From Acetobacterium woodii (GTDB lineage Bacteria; Bacillota; Clostridia; Eubacteriales; Eubacteriaceae), in NCBI GenBank assembly GCA_016213825.1, contig JACQZP010000021.1, forward strand, positions 269,109 to 333,108: a stretch of 64,000 nt of DNA, given 5' to 3'. Shown in pieces: positions 34,950 through 43,675 of the stretch. The notes beneath the pieces were generated by a model that saw only the letters and a list, made by a program, of their open reading frames with translations, was not told the origin of the DNA and did not search any database. Numbering within the stretch: position 1 is the first letter of the stretch; the number at the start of each line of letters is the position of its first letter. A program made the translations under genes and the position numbers.

Positions 34950-35065
34950 GTTCATCCCTTTCTAGTCTGTAGCACCAATAATTAACAAATATCATCAATT
35001 TATTCGTTATTGATTTTTTATGAGTCATTTCATTACAAAGTAACTTTTTCCGGTTCTCAAGCGGC

Positions 35066-36103
35066 TTAATTAAAACTTTGGTATATTTCACTCAAGGTTT
35101 TTTTATAAGCTCTTTCGTCATTAATTTTGTTGAATTTATCGATTTGTTTTATTGACATTTCTGTTCTGAGGTCGTTGTTCTTAATAAGTTTAACAACTGC
35201 CTCAACTAAAATATTATCATCATCTGATAAATATCCGGTTACTTTATTTCCAATCAACTGATTTAAACCATCTGTTGGCGTTGAAACAATCGGCACCCCA
35301 AAATACATGGCTTCCAGTGCTGAAATCGGAGTTCCTTCAAATCTGGAACAAAATAACATACATTTCGCTTGTTTGATGGCCTGATAAGGATATGACAGAT
35401 TGCCAGTCATTATGGCACGATTCGACACGCCATTGGTTTTAAAGATCGCCTCCATTACTGCTTTTAATTCGCCATCCCCTATAACTCCAAATTTAGCATC
35501 AGGAAGCTGTTTTAAAACTGCAGATGCGACCTCTGCAAGTCTCTGAGGATTTTTTTGATAAGAGAGTCTGCCTAAAAAAATAAAATCAAAAAAATAATCC
35601 TGATCATTTTTGTGCATTAAAATTTCCAGTCGTTTTGAATAAATAATATTTTTTAGTACAATCGTTTTGTTTTCGATCGCTTTTTTAAAAACATATTCAT
35701 CAATACAGCTTTCTGAAACAGCGATAATTTTTTTTGCTTTTTTTGCAGCTACCCTATACAAAAATGACTTGATCGTGGTTTTCCTCATGTCATCGTTATT
35801 AACGTGCAAATGTGAGATAAAAGGTATTGATTTGCAGGCTAGTGCTGCAACAACTGTAGCTCTGACATCATGTGCATCAATCAGATCCGGTTGATACGCT
35901 GAGATCACGCGCTTTAATTCCTTGACACTTAATTCTTTAATGGGGATAAAGGTAGTCTCCCGGTCTGCCAGAGCTTTTCTGATCGAGCCATCTGGCGAGC
36001 AATAAGCCATTTCATAGTCTTCTTTAAACATCATGCAAATATCTGCAGCTACATTTTCAGCTCCTGATAATTTACCGGTATTTAAAACATGTAGTATTTT
36101 CAA
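35066..36103 (-). CDS. GT-B (family 4-like) glycosyltransferase
   Basis: 345 residues. N-terminal Rossmann part begins KILHVLNTGKLSGAENVAAD; the C-terminal domain has DFIFLGRLSYQKNPQRLAEV and the GT4 signature FEGTPISALEAMYFGVPIV. The start codon is TTG at 36103, 8-9 bases after GAGGTGAG. It probably transfers a sugar to the growing repeat unit in the cytosol. Confidence 0.92.
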   Translation of the reverse strand: MKILHVLNTGKLSGAENVAADICMMFKEDYEMAYCSPDGSIRKALADRETTFIPIKELSVKELKRVISAYQPDLIDAHDVRATVVAALACKSIPFISHLHVNNDDMRKTTIKSFLYRVAAKKAKKIIAVSESCIDEYVFKKAIENKTIVLKNIIYSKRLEILMHKNDQDYFFDFIFLGRLSYQKNPQRLAEVASAVLKQLPDAKFGVIGDGELKAVMEAIFKTNGVSNRAIMTGNLSYPYQAIKQAKCMLFCSRFEGTPISALEAMYFGVPIVSTPTDGLNQLIGNKVTGYLSDDDNILVEAVVKLIKNNDLRTEMSIKQIDKFNKINDERAYKKTLSEIYQSFN

Positions 36104-36186
36104 TTAAGCTCACCTCATCTCCTGTCTCGATTATGTTTTGGTTTTAGCCAAATGATTATTGCATCCAAATTCTTATTTTTCAACGT

Positions 36187-37335
36187 CTAAACCAAACTTA
36201 GGTATAACGCTTCCATAATCGTGTTGATATTTTCTTTATCATATTTGTAGGCTTCCTCCGCGTTTACATCACCCATTTTTTTTCTTAATTCAGCATTACT
36301 CATAAGTTTTTCAATACTCTGCGCAAACCCCACCACATCTTCGGGCTGATGCAAAAAACCGCCAAGTTCATTTTTTATTAAATCGGTATTGCCACGAATT
36401 GATGAACAAATAATTGGTAATCCGGCTGACATTGCTTCCATAACAGCTACTGGCAATCCTTCTTGATATGATGGAAAAACAAAAATATCTGCGGCCACAC
36501 ATATTTCTGGTATATCTCGTCGATAACCAAGCAATTGCACCTTATTTTCGATCCCAAGTTTTACCGCCAGATCTTTTAAATAGCTATCAAGTTTACCTTC
36601 CCCGCATATCAAATAAACAAAATTCTGACTATTTAACTTCGATATCGCTCTTAGAGCGCTTTCATGATTTTTTCTTTCGATTAACTCACCAATTGACAAT
36701 AATACTACCGTATCTTCGGATATTTTTAGTTCTGCTCTTTTTTCGGTCCGATCGACATCGACATTTCTGAACTTACCGGTATCGACACCAATTCCAGGAA
36801 TATAGACAACTCTTTTGGCTTTAAAAGTTTGCGCTCTTTCATAATCTTCTTTATTAATGGTAATTAATAGATCTGTAAATCTTGAAATCCATTTTTCAAT
36901 TGAATAATATACAAGCCAATTTTTTTTGGGTGCCCCTTTATAAAAATGAAATCCATGGGCCGTATAAACCACTTTGGTCCCATTTTTTCTTTCCCCCCGA
37001 CAGGCCAATCTGGCAACGACACCACCAATTGGTGAGTGACAATGAACAATATTATAGTGATTTTCTTCGCAAATTTTTTTCATTAATCGATACGATATGA
37101 TAATGTTTTTGATTTCCTTAATGCTTCGCGAAACAGGCAGCTGATATGTCTTGATGCCTTGTGCTTCTACTTCTTTGCGATATTCAATGCCTCGCTCTTT
37201 ACTTGAGTCGCTTCCATGTTCAAAATTACAGCCAATATCGACTTGATAGCCCAGATTTTGAAGAATTTTTATATTATCCCGATTGAATGAGCTGATCATC
37301 GAGGCAACTGATGCCATCATTAATGCTCGTTTCAT
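36187..37335 (-). CDS. GT-B (family 4) glycosyltransferase, PglA/CapM-like
   Basis: 382 residues. N-terminal MMASVASMISSFNRDNIKIL, CHSPIGGVVARLACR and VYTAHGFHFYKGAPKKNWL are typical of the PglA/EpsD group, which extends a bacillosamine- or amino-sugar-primed lipid. The donor-binding half has SIGELIERKNHESALRAIS and PSYQEGLPVAVMEAMSAGLP. That resemblance fits the PglC-like initiating enzyme and DegT aminotransferase upstream, but the sugars are not proven. AAGGATG precedes the ATG. Confidence 0.92.
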   Translation of the reverse strand: MKRALMMASVASMISSFNRDNIKILQNLGYQVDIGCNFEHGSDSSKERGIEYRKEVEAQGIKTYQLPVSRSIKEIKNIIISYRLMKKICEENHYNIVHCHSPIGGVVARLACRGERKNGTKVVYTAHGFHFYKGAPKKNWLVYYSIEKWISRFTDLLITINKEDYERAQTFKAKRVVYIPGIGVDTGKFRNVDVDRTEKRAELKISEDTVVLLSIGELIERKNHESALRAISKLNSQNFVYLICGEGKLDSYLKDLAVKLGIENKVQLLGYRRDIPEICVAADIFVFPSYQEGLPVAVMEAMSAGLPIICSSIRGNTDLIKNELGGFLHQPEDVVGFAQSIEKLMSNAELRKKMGDVNAEEAYKYDKENINTIMEALYLSLV

Positions 37336-37392
37336 TTGCCCACATCCTTTTTCAATAATTTTAACCCCACCGATCCATAAAAATAGCTTTTA

Positions 37393-38382
37393 TTATTTAA
37401 CTAATTCCATGTTTTCATCAAGACAAATACTATTGTCAAACCTTACAAAATAAATATTGTCTTTGTAGTTTTCGTTGTATTCCAATTTTTCACCCATTAG
37501 CAATCGAAACAAATTCTCGCAGGAATCTGCACCACAGTCTATCCCCATTGGTGCACCTCCGCCATACCGTGGGTTTATCTCAAAGTACTCAATTCCATGG
37601 CGGGTTTTGAACAATTGAATTGTAATATGACCGATAAATTTTAATTTTGTGAGCAGTCTTTTTATATCATTAATAATTTCGCGATCTTTGACAATTTTTG
37701 CTTTCATAATTTCGCCGCCACGCGCAGCAATTCTCAATCGAGGTGCAATTGTGATGACATTGCTTTCGAAATCAAGAAAGACATCCACCGTGAATTCTTC
37801 GCCATCTGAAAAATCCGATATAATTGCATCACAAACCAGCGTTTTATAGGCGGCTAGTTCTTCGTAGGTATCTATCCTCATTGTATTGATACTTGAACTT
37901 CCCGTTCTCGGTTTTGCAAATAAGGGAAAATGAATGTCCAATCTATTGGTCAGTTTAATTTCTTCATCACAATACATTTTTGCCATCTTTAAACCATGTT
38001 CTTCAAAATATTTTTGTGTTAATGCTTTATCTTTGCATATTTCAATCACTGATTTTTCAGAAATCATCACTTTTGCATGGGTTTTTGACTCAATGTATTC
38101 TTTATTTTCAGCAAGCACAGGCAAGTCTGTATCGATTGTTGGAATAATTAAGGCAATATTTTCTCGATTGCAGACATCAATAATAGTATTAATGTAACTT
38201 GGGTCTTCGATCGGAGGCATCTTTACCTTTTTATCTGTAAAATATAGTGCCGGCGCAAGTTCCGACGAGTCTCCACCAACAATTTTACTTTTTATGTTTA
38301 ACCTTTGTGCGGCACTTCTAAATCGTTGAACCAGTTCCACCCGCCTGCCAACACACAAAATTAGCAAATTATATTCCTTCAT
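37393..38382 (-). CDS. ATP-grasp ligase (CarB-like), second of two in the EPS module
   Basis: 329 residues. Pre-ATP-grasp domain (about 1-100; LILCVGRRVELVQRFRSAAQ, ALYFTDKKVKMPPIEDPSYI), then the ATP-grasp fold with FPLFAKPRTGSSSINTMRI, a central sheet and YFEINPRYGGGAPMGIDCGA as the metal/ATP site. ATP-grasp enzymes join a carboxylate, through an acyl-phosphate, to an amine. Paralogous to 39811-40800 at the same length, including the VGRR start and ALYF.DK block. Their neighbours suggest amide formation on an amino sugar or with an amino acid; substrate unknown. Confidence 0.88.
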   Translation of the reverse strand: MKEYNLLILCVGRRVELVQRFRSAAQRLNIKSKIVGGDSSELAPALYFTDKKVKMPPIEDPSYINTIIDVCNRENIALIIPTIDTDLPVLAENKEYIESKTHAKVMISEKSVIEICKDKALTQKYFEEHGLKMAKMYCDEEIKLTNRLDIHFPLFAKPRTGSSSINTMRIDTYEELAAYKTLVCDAIISDFSDGEEFTVDVFLDFESNVITIAPRLRIAARGGEIMKAKIVKDREIINDIKRLLTKLKFIGHITIQLFKTRHGIEYFEINPRYGGGAPMGIDCGADSCENLFRLLMGEKLEYNENYKDNIYFVRFDNSICLDENMELVK

Positions 38383-38615
38383 CTTATGTCACCTCTCACC
38401 ATTTTATTATTAAAAGCCTTTATTTATTATCCTATTCAACAATAATACCCTTTTTGTTGAATAAAAAACGCTCATCAATAAATGGATCAATCTATAAAAG
38501 AATAAGGCTGTCTTAAAACTGGCAGTCTTGCTCATTCACGTTTCATCGATTATTCATTCTTTTGAATTCGTTTACCAGTCGTTAATTAAATCATCGTTAA
38601 TCCGGTATTACATAA

Positions 38616-39818
38616 TCACCCTACTGAATTACCAATTTGAAGATAATCGTTTATTGACATTTTTCGACGAGCTAACTCAAGACAATCGCCATCTTTAATA
38701 TAAACAGGAGGGAAAAAGTTAACAAACAATGGGTTCAAACTCATTGTATACGAACCTACCATATTAAACATAATGCGATCATTAACATCTAAGACATGAG
38801 AATTATTGAGTATCATCAGGCGATCAAGATCCATACAACTAAAACCGCAAATTATCTGTTTAGGATTAATCTTTCTAACCGTCTGATGCGTTGACACGTT
38901 GAATGAATATGCCGATTTTCTCATTAATGGATCAATATTCACCCGACTTCCATCGATGGTGACAATTCGACTTTTCTTCGTATCTTTCACATCAATCACA
39001 CTTGTTAAAAATGAAATCGGTGAACCGATTATTGCCGAACCTGGCTCTAATATCAGTTTTGTCTTGGTAACATCGAAATTTTTTTTCAATTCCTGACTAA
39101 TTGCTGATAGATACTCACTAAAAGTTGGTTTGTTTGGGACACCTCCAAAAAAACCACCCCCTATATCAATGTAATCAAATACCAAACCAGTGTCATCGTT
39201 GATTTTACAGGCAATCTTAGCCAACTGTCGATAGACATTAATACTCCGTGTCTGACTGGTGCTATGGAGATGCAAGCCAGCAATCTGGATACGTCCAGTA
39301 GCAAGCAAACGATCAATTACTCGATACAATTCACCTGTTTCCAAACTAAACCCAAAACGTGTGCCATCTTTTTCATAGCCGATATCGTCTGGACAAAAAT
39401 CTTCAATTGAAAAATTGACGCGTAGCCCAACTTTAAATTGTTGATACGTTTTTTCTAATAAACTGTTAAGCCAGTCGAGTTCCAATTTTGAATCAATATT
39501 TACGATCGCACCATTCATTAATGCTTCAATAAATGTTTCTTCATTTTTGACCGGACCATTATAAATAATTTGATCGCACGGATACCCGGTTGCCACTGCT
39601 AAACAGTATTCATCAGATGACGCAACTTCACCATAAAAATCACACCTTTGCAGATACTTGAGTAACCATGGTAGTGCATTTGTTTTAAATGAGTATCCAA
39701 TTATATAATTGGGCCAATAGGTATTTAAGGCATTTTTTAATTGATTGATATTCTGATCAAGTTTTGATTTGTCAAGAATAAAAAAGGGTGTTTCTATTTC
39801 ATGAAAACTGTTAACCAA
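38616..39818 (-). CDS. Fold-type III PLP enzyme, Orn/DAP/Arg decarboxylase-2 family
   Basis: 400 residues: alanine-racemase-like barrel then beta domain. The PLP lysine is in IGYSFKTNALPWLL (about residue 46); GLHLHSTSQ and DIGGGFFGG supply the phosphate-binding region; the C-terminal GFSCMDLD carries the Cys/Asp pair of the active site formed with the partner subunit. Family members decarboxylate ornithine, lysine, arginine or diaminopimelate. Start is TTG at 39818, overlapping the upstream ATP-grasp stop by 8 bases, so the two are coupled. Sandwiched between two ATP-grasp genes in an EPS operon; decarboxylation of a polymer-linked or polymer-destined amino acid is inferred. Confidence 0.88.
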   Translation of the reverse strand: MVNSFHEIETPFFILDKSKLDQNINQLKNALNTYWPNYIIGYSFKTNALPWLLKYLQRCDFYGEVASSDEYCLAVATGYPCDQIIYNGPVKNEETFIEALMNGAIVNIDSKLELDWLNSLLEKTYQQFKVGLRVNFSIEDFCPDDIGYEKDGTRFGFSLETGELYRVIDRLLATGRIQIAGLHLHSTSQTRSINVYRQLAKIACKINDDTGLVFDYIDIGGGFFGGVPNKPTFSEYLSAISQELKKNFDVTKTKLILEPGSAIIGSPISFLTSVIDVKDTKKSRIVTIDGSRVNIDPLMRKSAYSFNVSTHQTVRKINPKQIICGFSCMDLDRLMILNNSHVLDVNDRIMFNMVGSYTMSLNPLFVNFFPPVYIKDGDCLELARRKMSINDYLQIGNSVG

Positions 39819-40800
39819 GTTCTTTCTCCTTCCTAATAATTACACTATCATACATCATCATTACAATATCTTCATCGTAGGAATCACAATCCAATTCATT
39901 TTCAATGCCATCAAGATTGTTCACGATACACTTAAAGAAATCAACCCCTGCTCCAAATGCATGTAGGTAAGCACCACCGAAACGTGGATTGATTTCAGAT
40001 AAATAATAAACGCCATCGACGTTAAAAAAATCGATATCAATTGGGCCATTAAAATCTAAAGTTTGGATAATTTTCTGAATGACTTTAACAAGCTCTTTAT
40101 TCTTAAAAGAGATTGTTTTGTTTGCTCCACCAATTGTTGTCTCCAGCTTTATCTTGGTAAAGATACGCACTGGTTTCTTCGAAACAGTATCAATATAAAC
40201 ATCGGCATCAATATCTAGTCCACTTATATATTTTTGAATAATTAGATTCTCGTCTTCCGCAATTAACAGTTTTAATTTTTCATAATTCTCAACTTTTTTA
40301 GCACCAACACTGCCGCTTCCAAACCTTGGTTTTACAAAAACCGGAAAATGAATCGTCTCATTAAAAAGTGCTTGATTAAATTCATCAATGTTTTCATATG
40401 TTGGTACCGTTGCGATATTATTTTTAACGGCATGCTGATACAGTTTAAATTTATCAATGCATAAATTTGATGTTTCAGAGTAAGGCGCTAGAACTTCTAC
40501 GCCAATGGCCTCAAACATCTTTCGGTTTTCTGACAAAATTTGAATTTCTGGATCGATCAATGTCGTAATTGCATCAATTTTTTCGACATTGCAGATGTTT
40601 AAGAGCACATCCAAATATGAGGGGTCATCAATTCTTGGTACAATGTATTGTTTATCCGCAAAATAAAGTGCGGGCGCAAATTTACTGCAATCGGTTGCGA
40701 TAATTTTTACACTTGAGTTTAATGAGGCTTTACAGTTCTTAATTAATTCGCCTCGTCTTCCGACACTGCAAAAAAGAAAATTTTTAGTCTGTCTAGTCAT
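39811..40800 (-). CDS. ATP-grasp ligase (CarB-like), first of two in the EPS module
   Basis: 329 residues. Pre-ATP-grasp region (LFCSVGRRGELIKNCKASL, ALYFADKQYIVPRIDDPSYL), then ATP-binding lobes with FPVFVKPRFGSGSVGAKKV and the terminal metal-binding motif LSEINPRFGGAYLHAFGAG. It starts within the stop of the sugar transferase gene (ATGA overlap) and ends overlapping the decarboxylase-like gene, a tightly coupled trio. It probably activates a carboxylate and couples it to an amine. Similarity to the other ATP-grasp protein points to an old duplication with divided substrates. Target not identifiable from sequence. Confidence 0.88.
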   Translation of the reverse strand: MTRQTKNFLFCSVGRRGELIKNCKASLNSSVKIIATDCSKFAPALYFADKQYIVPRIDDPSYLDVLLNICNVEKIDAITTLIDPEIQILSENRKMFEAIGVEVLAPYSETSNLCIDKFKLYQHAVKNNIATVPTYENIDEFNQALFNETIHFPVFVKPRFGSGSVGAKKVENYEKLKLLIAEDENLIIQKYISGLDIDADVYIDTVSKKPVRIFTKIKLETTIGGANKTISFKNKELVKVIQKIIQTLDFNGPIDIDFFNVDGVYYLSEINPRFGGAYLHAFGAGVDFFKCIVNNLDGIENELDCDSYDEDIVMMMYDSVIIRKEKELG

Positions 40801-41405
40801 TTGTCCCCCCTGAACTCTTCCATGATTTCATCTTTTTGATTGTTTATTCCTTCTCTTTTGAAAACCTTATTAAAGGTCTTTAAAATAATCTTGATATCTC
40901 CAATAAAACTTACATTGTCTACATATTTAATATCCAAATCAAATTTTTCTTGCCAACTGATTGCATTTCTTCCATTCACTTGAGCTAAGCCTGATAATCC
41001 CGGTCGCACCTCATGCCTACGTCTTTGCTGCTCGTTATAGCGAGGTAGATATTTGATAAGCAATGGTCTCGGGCCAATCACAGCCATGTCTCCCCGGATC
41101 ACATTAAAGAGCTCAGGAAGCTCATCTAAACTGGTTGATCTTAAAAAATTTCCAAACTTCGTTAGCCGTTTATCATCCGGTAATAAAGTACCTTTATCAT
41201 CTCTTTGATCTGTCATTGTTCTAAATTTGTACATCGTAAATATTTTTTCATTTAACCCGGGTCTTTGCTGTTTAAAAAAGACTGGACTCCCCAGTTTTTT
41301 TCTGACCATAAATGCCAAAACAAGATACACTGGAGAAAAAACAATAATGGCAATCAACGATAGACAAAAGTCTATCGGCCTTTTTAGAAATTTTCGATAA
41401 ATCAT
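40797..41405 (-). CDS. Initiating sugar-1-phosphate transferase (PglC/WcaJ-type)
   Basis: 202 residues, the short PglC-like form with a single N-terminal membrane helix (FCLSLIAIIVFSPVYLVLAFMV). The catalytic domain shows SPVFFKQQRPGLNEKIFTMY, KFRTM, LRSTSLDELPELFNVIRGDM and GPRPLL, then the proline-rich RPGLSGLAQVNGR stretch. It loads the first sugar phosphate onto undecaprenyl phosphate at the inner membrane face. It starts one base after the aminotransferase stop, so translation is coupled. With the PglE-like and PglF-like genes, an amino-dideoxy sugar is a plausible first residue. Confidence 0.95.
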   Translation of the reverse strand: MIYRKFLKRPIDFCLSLIAIIVFSPVYLVLAFMVRKKLGSPVFFKQQRPGLNEKIFTMYKFRTMTDQRDDKGTLLPDDKRLTKFGNFLRSTSLDELPELFNVIRGDMAVIGPRPLLIKYLPRYNEQQRRRHEVRPGLSGLAQVNGRNAISWQEKFDLDIKYVDNVSFIGDIKIILKTFNKVFKREGINNQKDEIMEEFRGDK

Positions 41406-41406
41406 T

Positions 41407-42519
41407 TTACTGCCACAGCCCTTTTATAATCTTACAGATTCTTTCCAGATCCGTTTCGGTCATCTTCGTATCTGAGGGTAAGCAAACGCCAGATTCAAAC
41501 AGCTTTTCTGAAACACTTTCTCCAATGTAATCATACTTTTCAAAAAAAGGCTGCATATGCATTGGTTTCCAGATCGGTCGTGACTCAATATTTTCTTTCT
41601 CCAAAGCATCCATCAACTCAAATGGTTTCACAGTATCGCTCAAGGTGATACAGCTTAGCCAGTAATTGGGTTGATTCCATTGATTAATCGGCATAAAATT
41701 AATTCCCGGCAGCGCTTGTAATTCTCGTTTGTAAAACTCGAAAATATATTTCTTTTGGGTGATTCGCTGGTCTAACACTTTTAATTGACCACGACCAATT
41801 CCCGCTGAAATATTGCTCATCCGGTAATTAAAACCTAATTCACTATGCTGATAATGCCTTGCCTCATCTCGGGACTGAGTCGACCAGAACCTAACTTTTT
41901 TAATTCTTTCTTCATTCTCTGAAACAAGCATCCCTCCACCTGAGGTTGTGATAATCTTATTTCCATTAAAACTAAAAACACCATATTCACCAAAAGTGCC
42001 GGTCTGCCTACCTTTATATAATGTCCCCAACGATTCTGCTGCATCTTCGATGACGGTTACACCATAACGGCGACAAATCTCCATGAGTCTATCCATATCT
42101 GCTGAAAGTCCATAAAGATGAACCACAATCACAGCCTTTACATTTGGATATTTTTCAAATGCCCGTTCTAACGCTTTGGGACACATGTTCCAAGTTTCAT
42201 AATCACTGTCAATAAATACAGGGATCGCCTTTTCATAAATTATTGGATTTGCGGTGGCTGAAAATGTGAGGGAAGGACAAAAGACAATATCCCCTTCGCC
42301 AACCCCTACCGCTCTTAACGCCAAGTGAATAGCTGCCGTACCAGTATTTACTGCCGCAGCATATTTAGAACCTACTCTTAATGCAAATTCTTTTTCAAAT
42401 TCATTGACATTTGGACCGAGTGGCGCAATCCAGTTCGTCTTAAATGCTTCTTGAATATAATTCATTTCATAACCTTCATCACTCATATGTGGTGATGCAA
42501 GAAATATTTTATCCGCCAT
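41407..42519 (-). CDS. DegT/DnrJ/EryC1 aminotransferase (PglE-like sugar aminotransferase)
   Basis: 370 residues from the ATG at 42519, which sits 9 bases after GGAGGT; an upstream frame to 42579 is not supported. PLP-dependent sugar aminotransferase: ASPHMSDEGYEMNYIQEAF, NTGTAAIHLALRAVGVGEGD, VIEDAAESLGTLYKGRQTG, and the PLP lysine in FSFNGNKIITTSGGG. The family aminates 4-keto-6-deoxy nucleotide sugars; the matching dehydratase may be the WbpM-type protein at 23873-25744. First gene of the upstream EPS module. No acetyltransferase (PglD) follows, unlike classical bacillosamine loci. Confidence 0.94.
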   Translation of the reverse strand: MADKIFLASPHMSDEGYEMNYIQEAFKTNWIAPLGPNVNEFEKEFALRVGSKYAAAVNTGTAAIHLALRAVGVGEGDIVFCPSLTFSATANPIIYEKAIPVFIDSDYETWNMCPKALERAFEKYPNVKAVIVVHLYGLSADMDRLMEICRRYGVTVIEDAAESLGTLYKGRQTGTFGEYGVFSFNGNKIITTSGGGMLVSENEERIKKVRFWSTQSRDEARHYQHSELGFNYRMSNISAGIGRGQLKVLDQRITQKKYIFEFYKRELQALPGINFMPINQWNQPNYWLSCITLSDTVKPFELMDALEKENIESRPIWKPMHMQPFFEKYDYIGESVSEKLFESGVCLPSDTKMTETDLERICKIIKGLWQ

Positions 42520-42637
42520 TTTATGCCTACCTCCTTCATAATTGTCGTTTAATTTATTATTACTACATAATTGCTGCATTTTTTAGGCAATTATTAATAA
42601 ACACTTTGCATTTACAAACTAGAATTATTCTAAATAT

Positions 42638-42666
42638 AATATACTATTTTTATCACATAAACACAA
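42638..42666 (-). promoter_or_regulatory. Possible promoter of the upstream EPS module
   Basis: On the minus strand TTGTGT, 17-base spacer, TATATT, about 120 bases before the aminotransferase ATG. AT-rich surroundings make this tentative. Confidence 0.35.
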
Positions 42667-42815
42667 GCAATGTATTTCCAATTCTCATTAATTAGTTGCC
42701 TGCGATCTAGATACACTGACCACTCAAAGCAATTAAGCGATCCATACTCAAAATATTTGCGCTAACACTGACATTGATTGCATGTTGTTTTGCTATTCGA
42801 TTATATCATAATATC

Positions 42816-42841
42816 AAATCGGAGGCAGTCCGATTTTTCTT
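42816..42841 (+). terminator. Orphan terminator-like hairpin on the plus strand
   Basis: AAATCGGA, 5-base loop, TCCGATTT followed by TTTC. It lies upstream of the promoter for the plus-strand gene at 42909 and no plus-strand gene ends here. It may end a small RNA transcribed from the 42.7 kb region, or be chance. Otherwise the gap 42520-42908 holds only the promoters listed. Confidence 0.45.
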
Positions 42842-42859
42842 AAAATAAAATTATCCCTC

Positions 42860-42889
42860 TTGTTTTTAAATAGAACCATTGGGTATAAT
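42860..42889 (+). promoter_or_regulatory. Promoter of the MazG-like NTP pyrophosphatase gene
   Basis: TTGTTT, 18-base spacer, TATAAT, then GAGGTG and the ATG at 42909. Confidence 0.65.
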
Positions 42890-42908
42890 ATGCTTGAGGT
42901 GATAGATT

Positions 42909-43229
42909 ATGAAAGTTGAGTACAATAAAATTGTTCGGGATAAGATTCCTGAAATCATTAGAGGCAGCGGACGTACCTGTGAGTACAAAATCTTAGGTGA
43001 ATCAGAAGTTAAAGATGCATTAAAAGAAAAGCTTCTTGAAAAAGCTCAAATATTTTTGAAAAGACCCTCGGAAGATGAACTTTCGGATATTTACGAGCTA
43101 CTGGATGCCATTGTAGAATCCTTTGAGTATGAGCCACTTCATATTGATTATCTAAAAATTCAGAATAAGGAAAACAAAGGTACCTACTCCGAAAAAGTTT
43201 TTTTGATCTCTGTAGATGATGGCCAATAA
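42909..43229 (+). CDS. MazG-superfamily house-cleaning NTP pyrophosphatase-like protein
   Basis: 106 residues. N-terminal YNKIVRDKIPEII, then a helical core with KLLEKAQIFLKRPSEDELSD and IYELLDAIVESFEYE. This is the layout of the small COG4997 all-alpha NTP pyrophosphatases, related to HisE and MazG, thought to remove non-canonical nucleotides. Metal-binding acidic residues (EDELSDIYELLD) are present. Single gene with its own promoter and terminator, divergent from the EPS module. Confidence 0.82.
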   Translation: MKVEYNKIVRDKIPEIIRGSGRTCEYKILGESEVKDALKEKLLEKAQIFLKRPSEDELSDIYELLDAIVESFEYEPLHIDYLKIQNKENKGTYSEKVFLISVDDGQ

Positions 43230-43240
43230 TGACTACCTAA

Positions 43241-43286
43241 AATAAACAGGACTGTTGCAGAATAACTGCCACAGTCCTGTTTTATT
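43241..43286. terminator. Bidirectional terminator
   Basis: AATAAACAGGACTGT pairs with ACAGTCCTGTTTTATT around a 15-base loop. It serves the pyrophosphatase gene and the convergent yraN-like gene. Confidence 0.92.
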
Positions 43287-43309
43287 GATTCATAGTCAGA
43301 ATTTTTGAA

Positions 43310-43675
43310 CTAAAAAGAAAATGCCCCTTCAAAATGATTGATGACTTGGGTTCCATCGCTCATATAATAAATTTCAATCATATCGAAACGTACATTTACG
43401 TCTTCCTGTTTTTTATCTTTTAAATACCAAAGCGCTGTTTTCGTAATTCTTTTTTGTTTTGCCCGGTTTACCGCTTCCCGGGGATATCCATATTCCAAAT
43501 TTTTGCGATACTTTACTTCAATGAAAACTAGAGTATCGCCATCTCTAGTAATAATATCGATTTCACCTGATGGCTTTTTATAATTCCGATCACAGATAAG
43601 ATGATTCTTGTTTTTTAAAAACGTAACCGCTAGTTCTTCTCCCGCATTCCCCTTTTTTAGATTATGTGTTTTCAT
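43310..43675 (-). CDS. yraN: YraN/UPF0102 family nuclease-like protein
   Basis: 121 residues. N-terminal KGNAGEELAVTFLKNKN, then SGEIDIITRDGDTLVFIEVK (the D...E-x-K nuclease-like motif of the restriction-endonuclease fold) and REAVNRAKQKRITKTALWYL, all typical of UPF0102. The cellular role is unsettled, though it usually sits next to rnhB, as here. The ATG at 43675 shares a base with the rnhB stop (TGATG), so it is translationally coupled. Confidence 0.93.
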   Translation of the reverse strand: MKTHNLKKGNAGEELAVTFLKNKNHLICDRNYKKPSGEIDIITRDGDTLVFIEVKYRKNLEYGYPREAVNRAKQKRITKTALWYLKDKKQEDVNVRFDMIEIYYMSDGTQVINHFEGAFSF

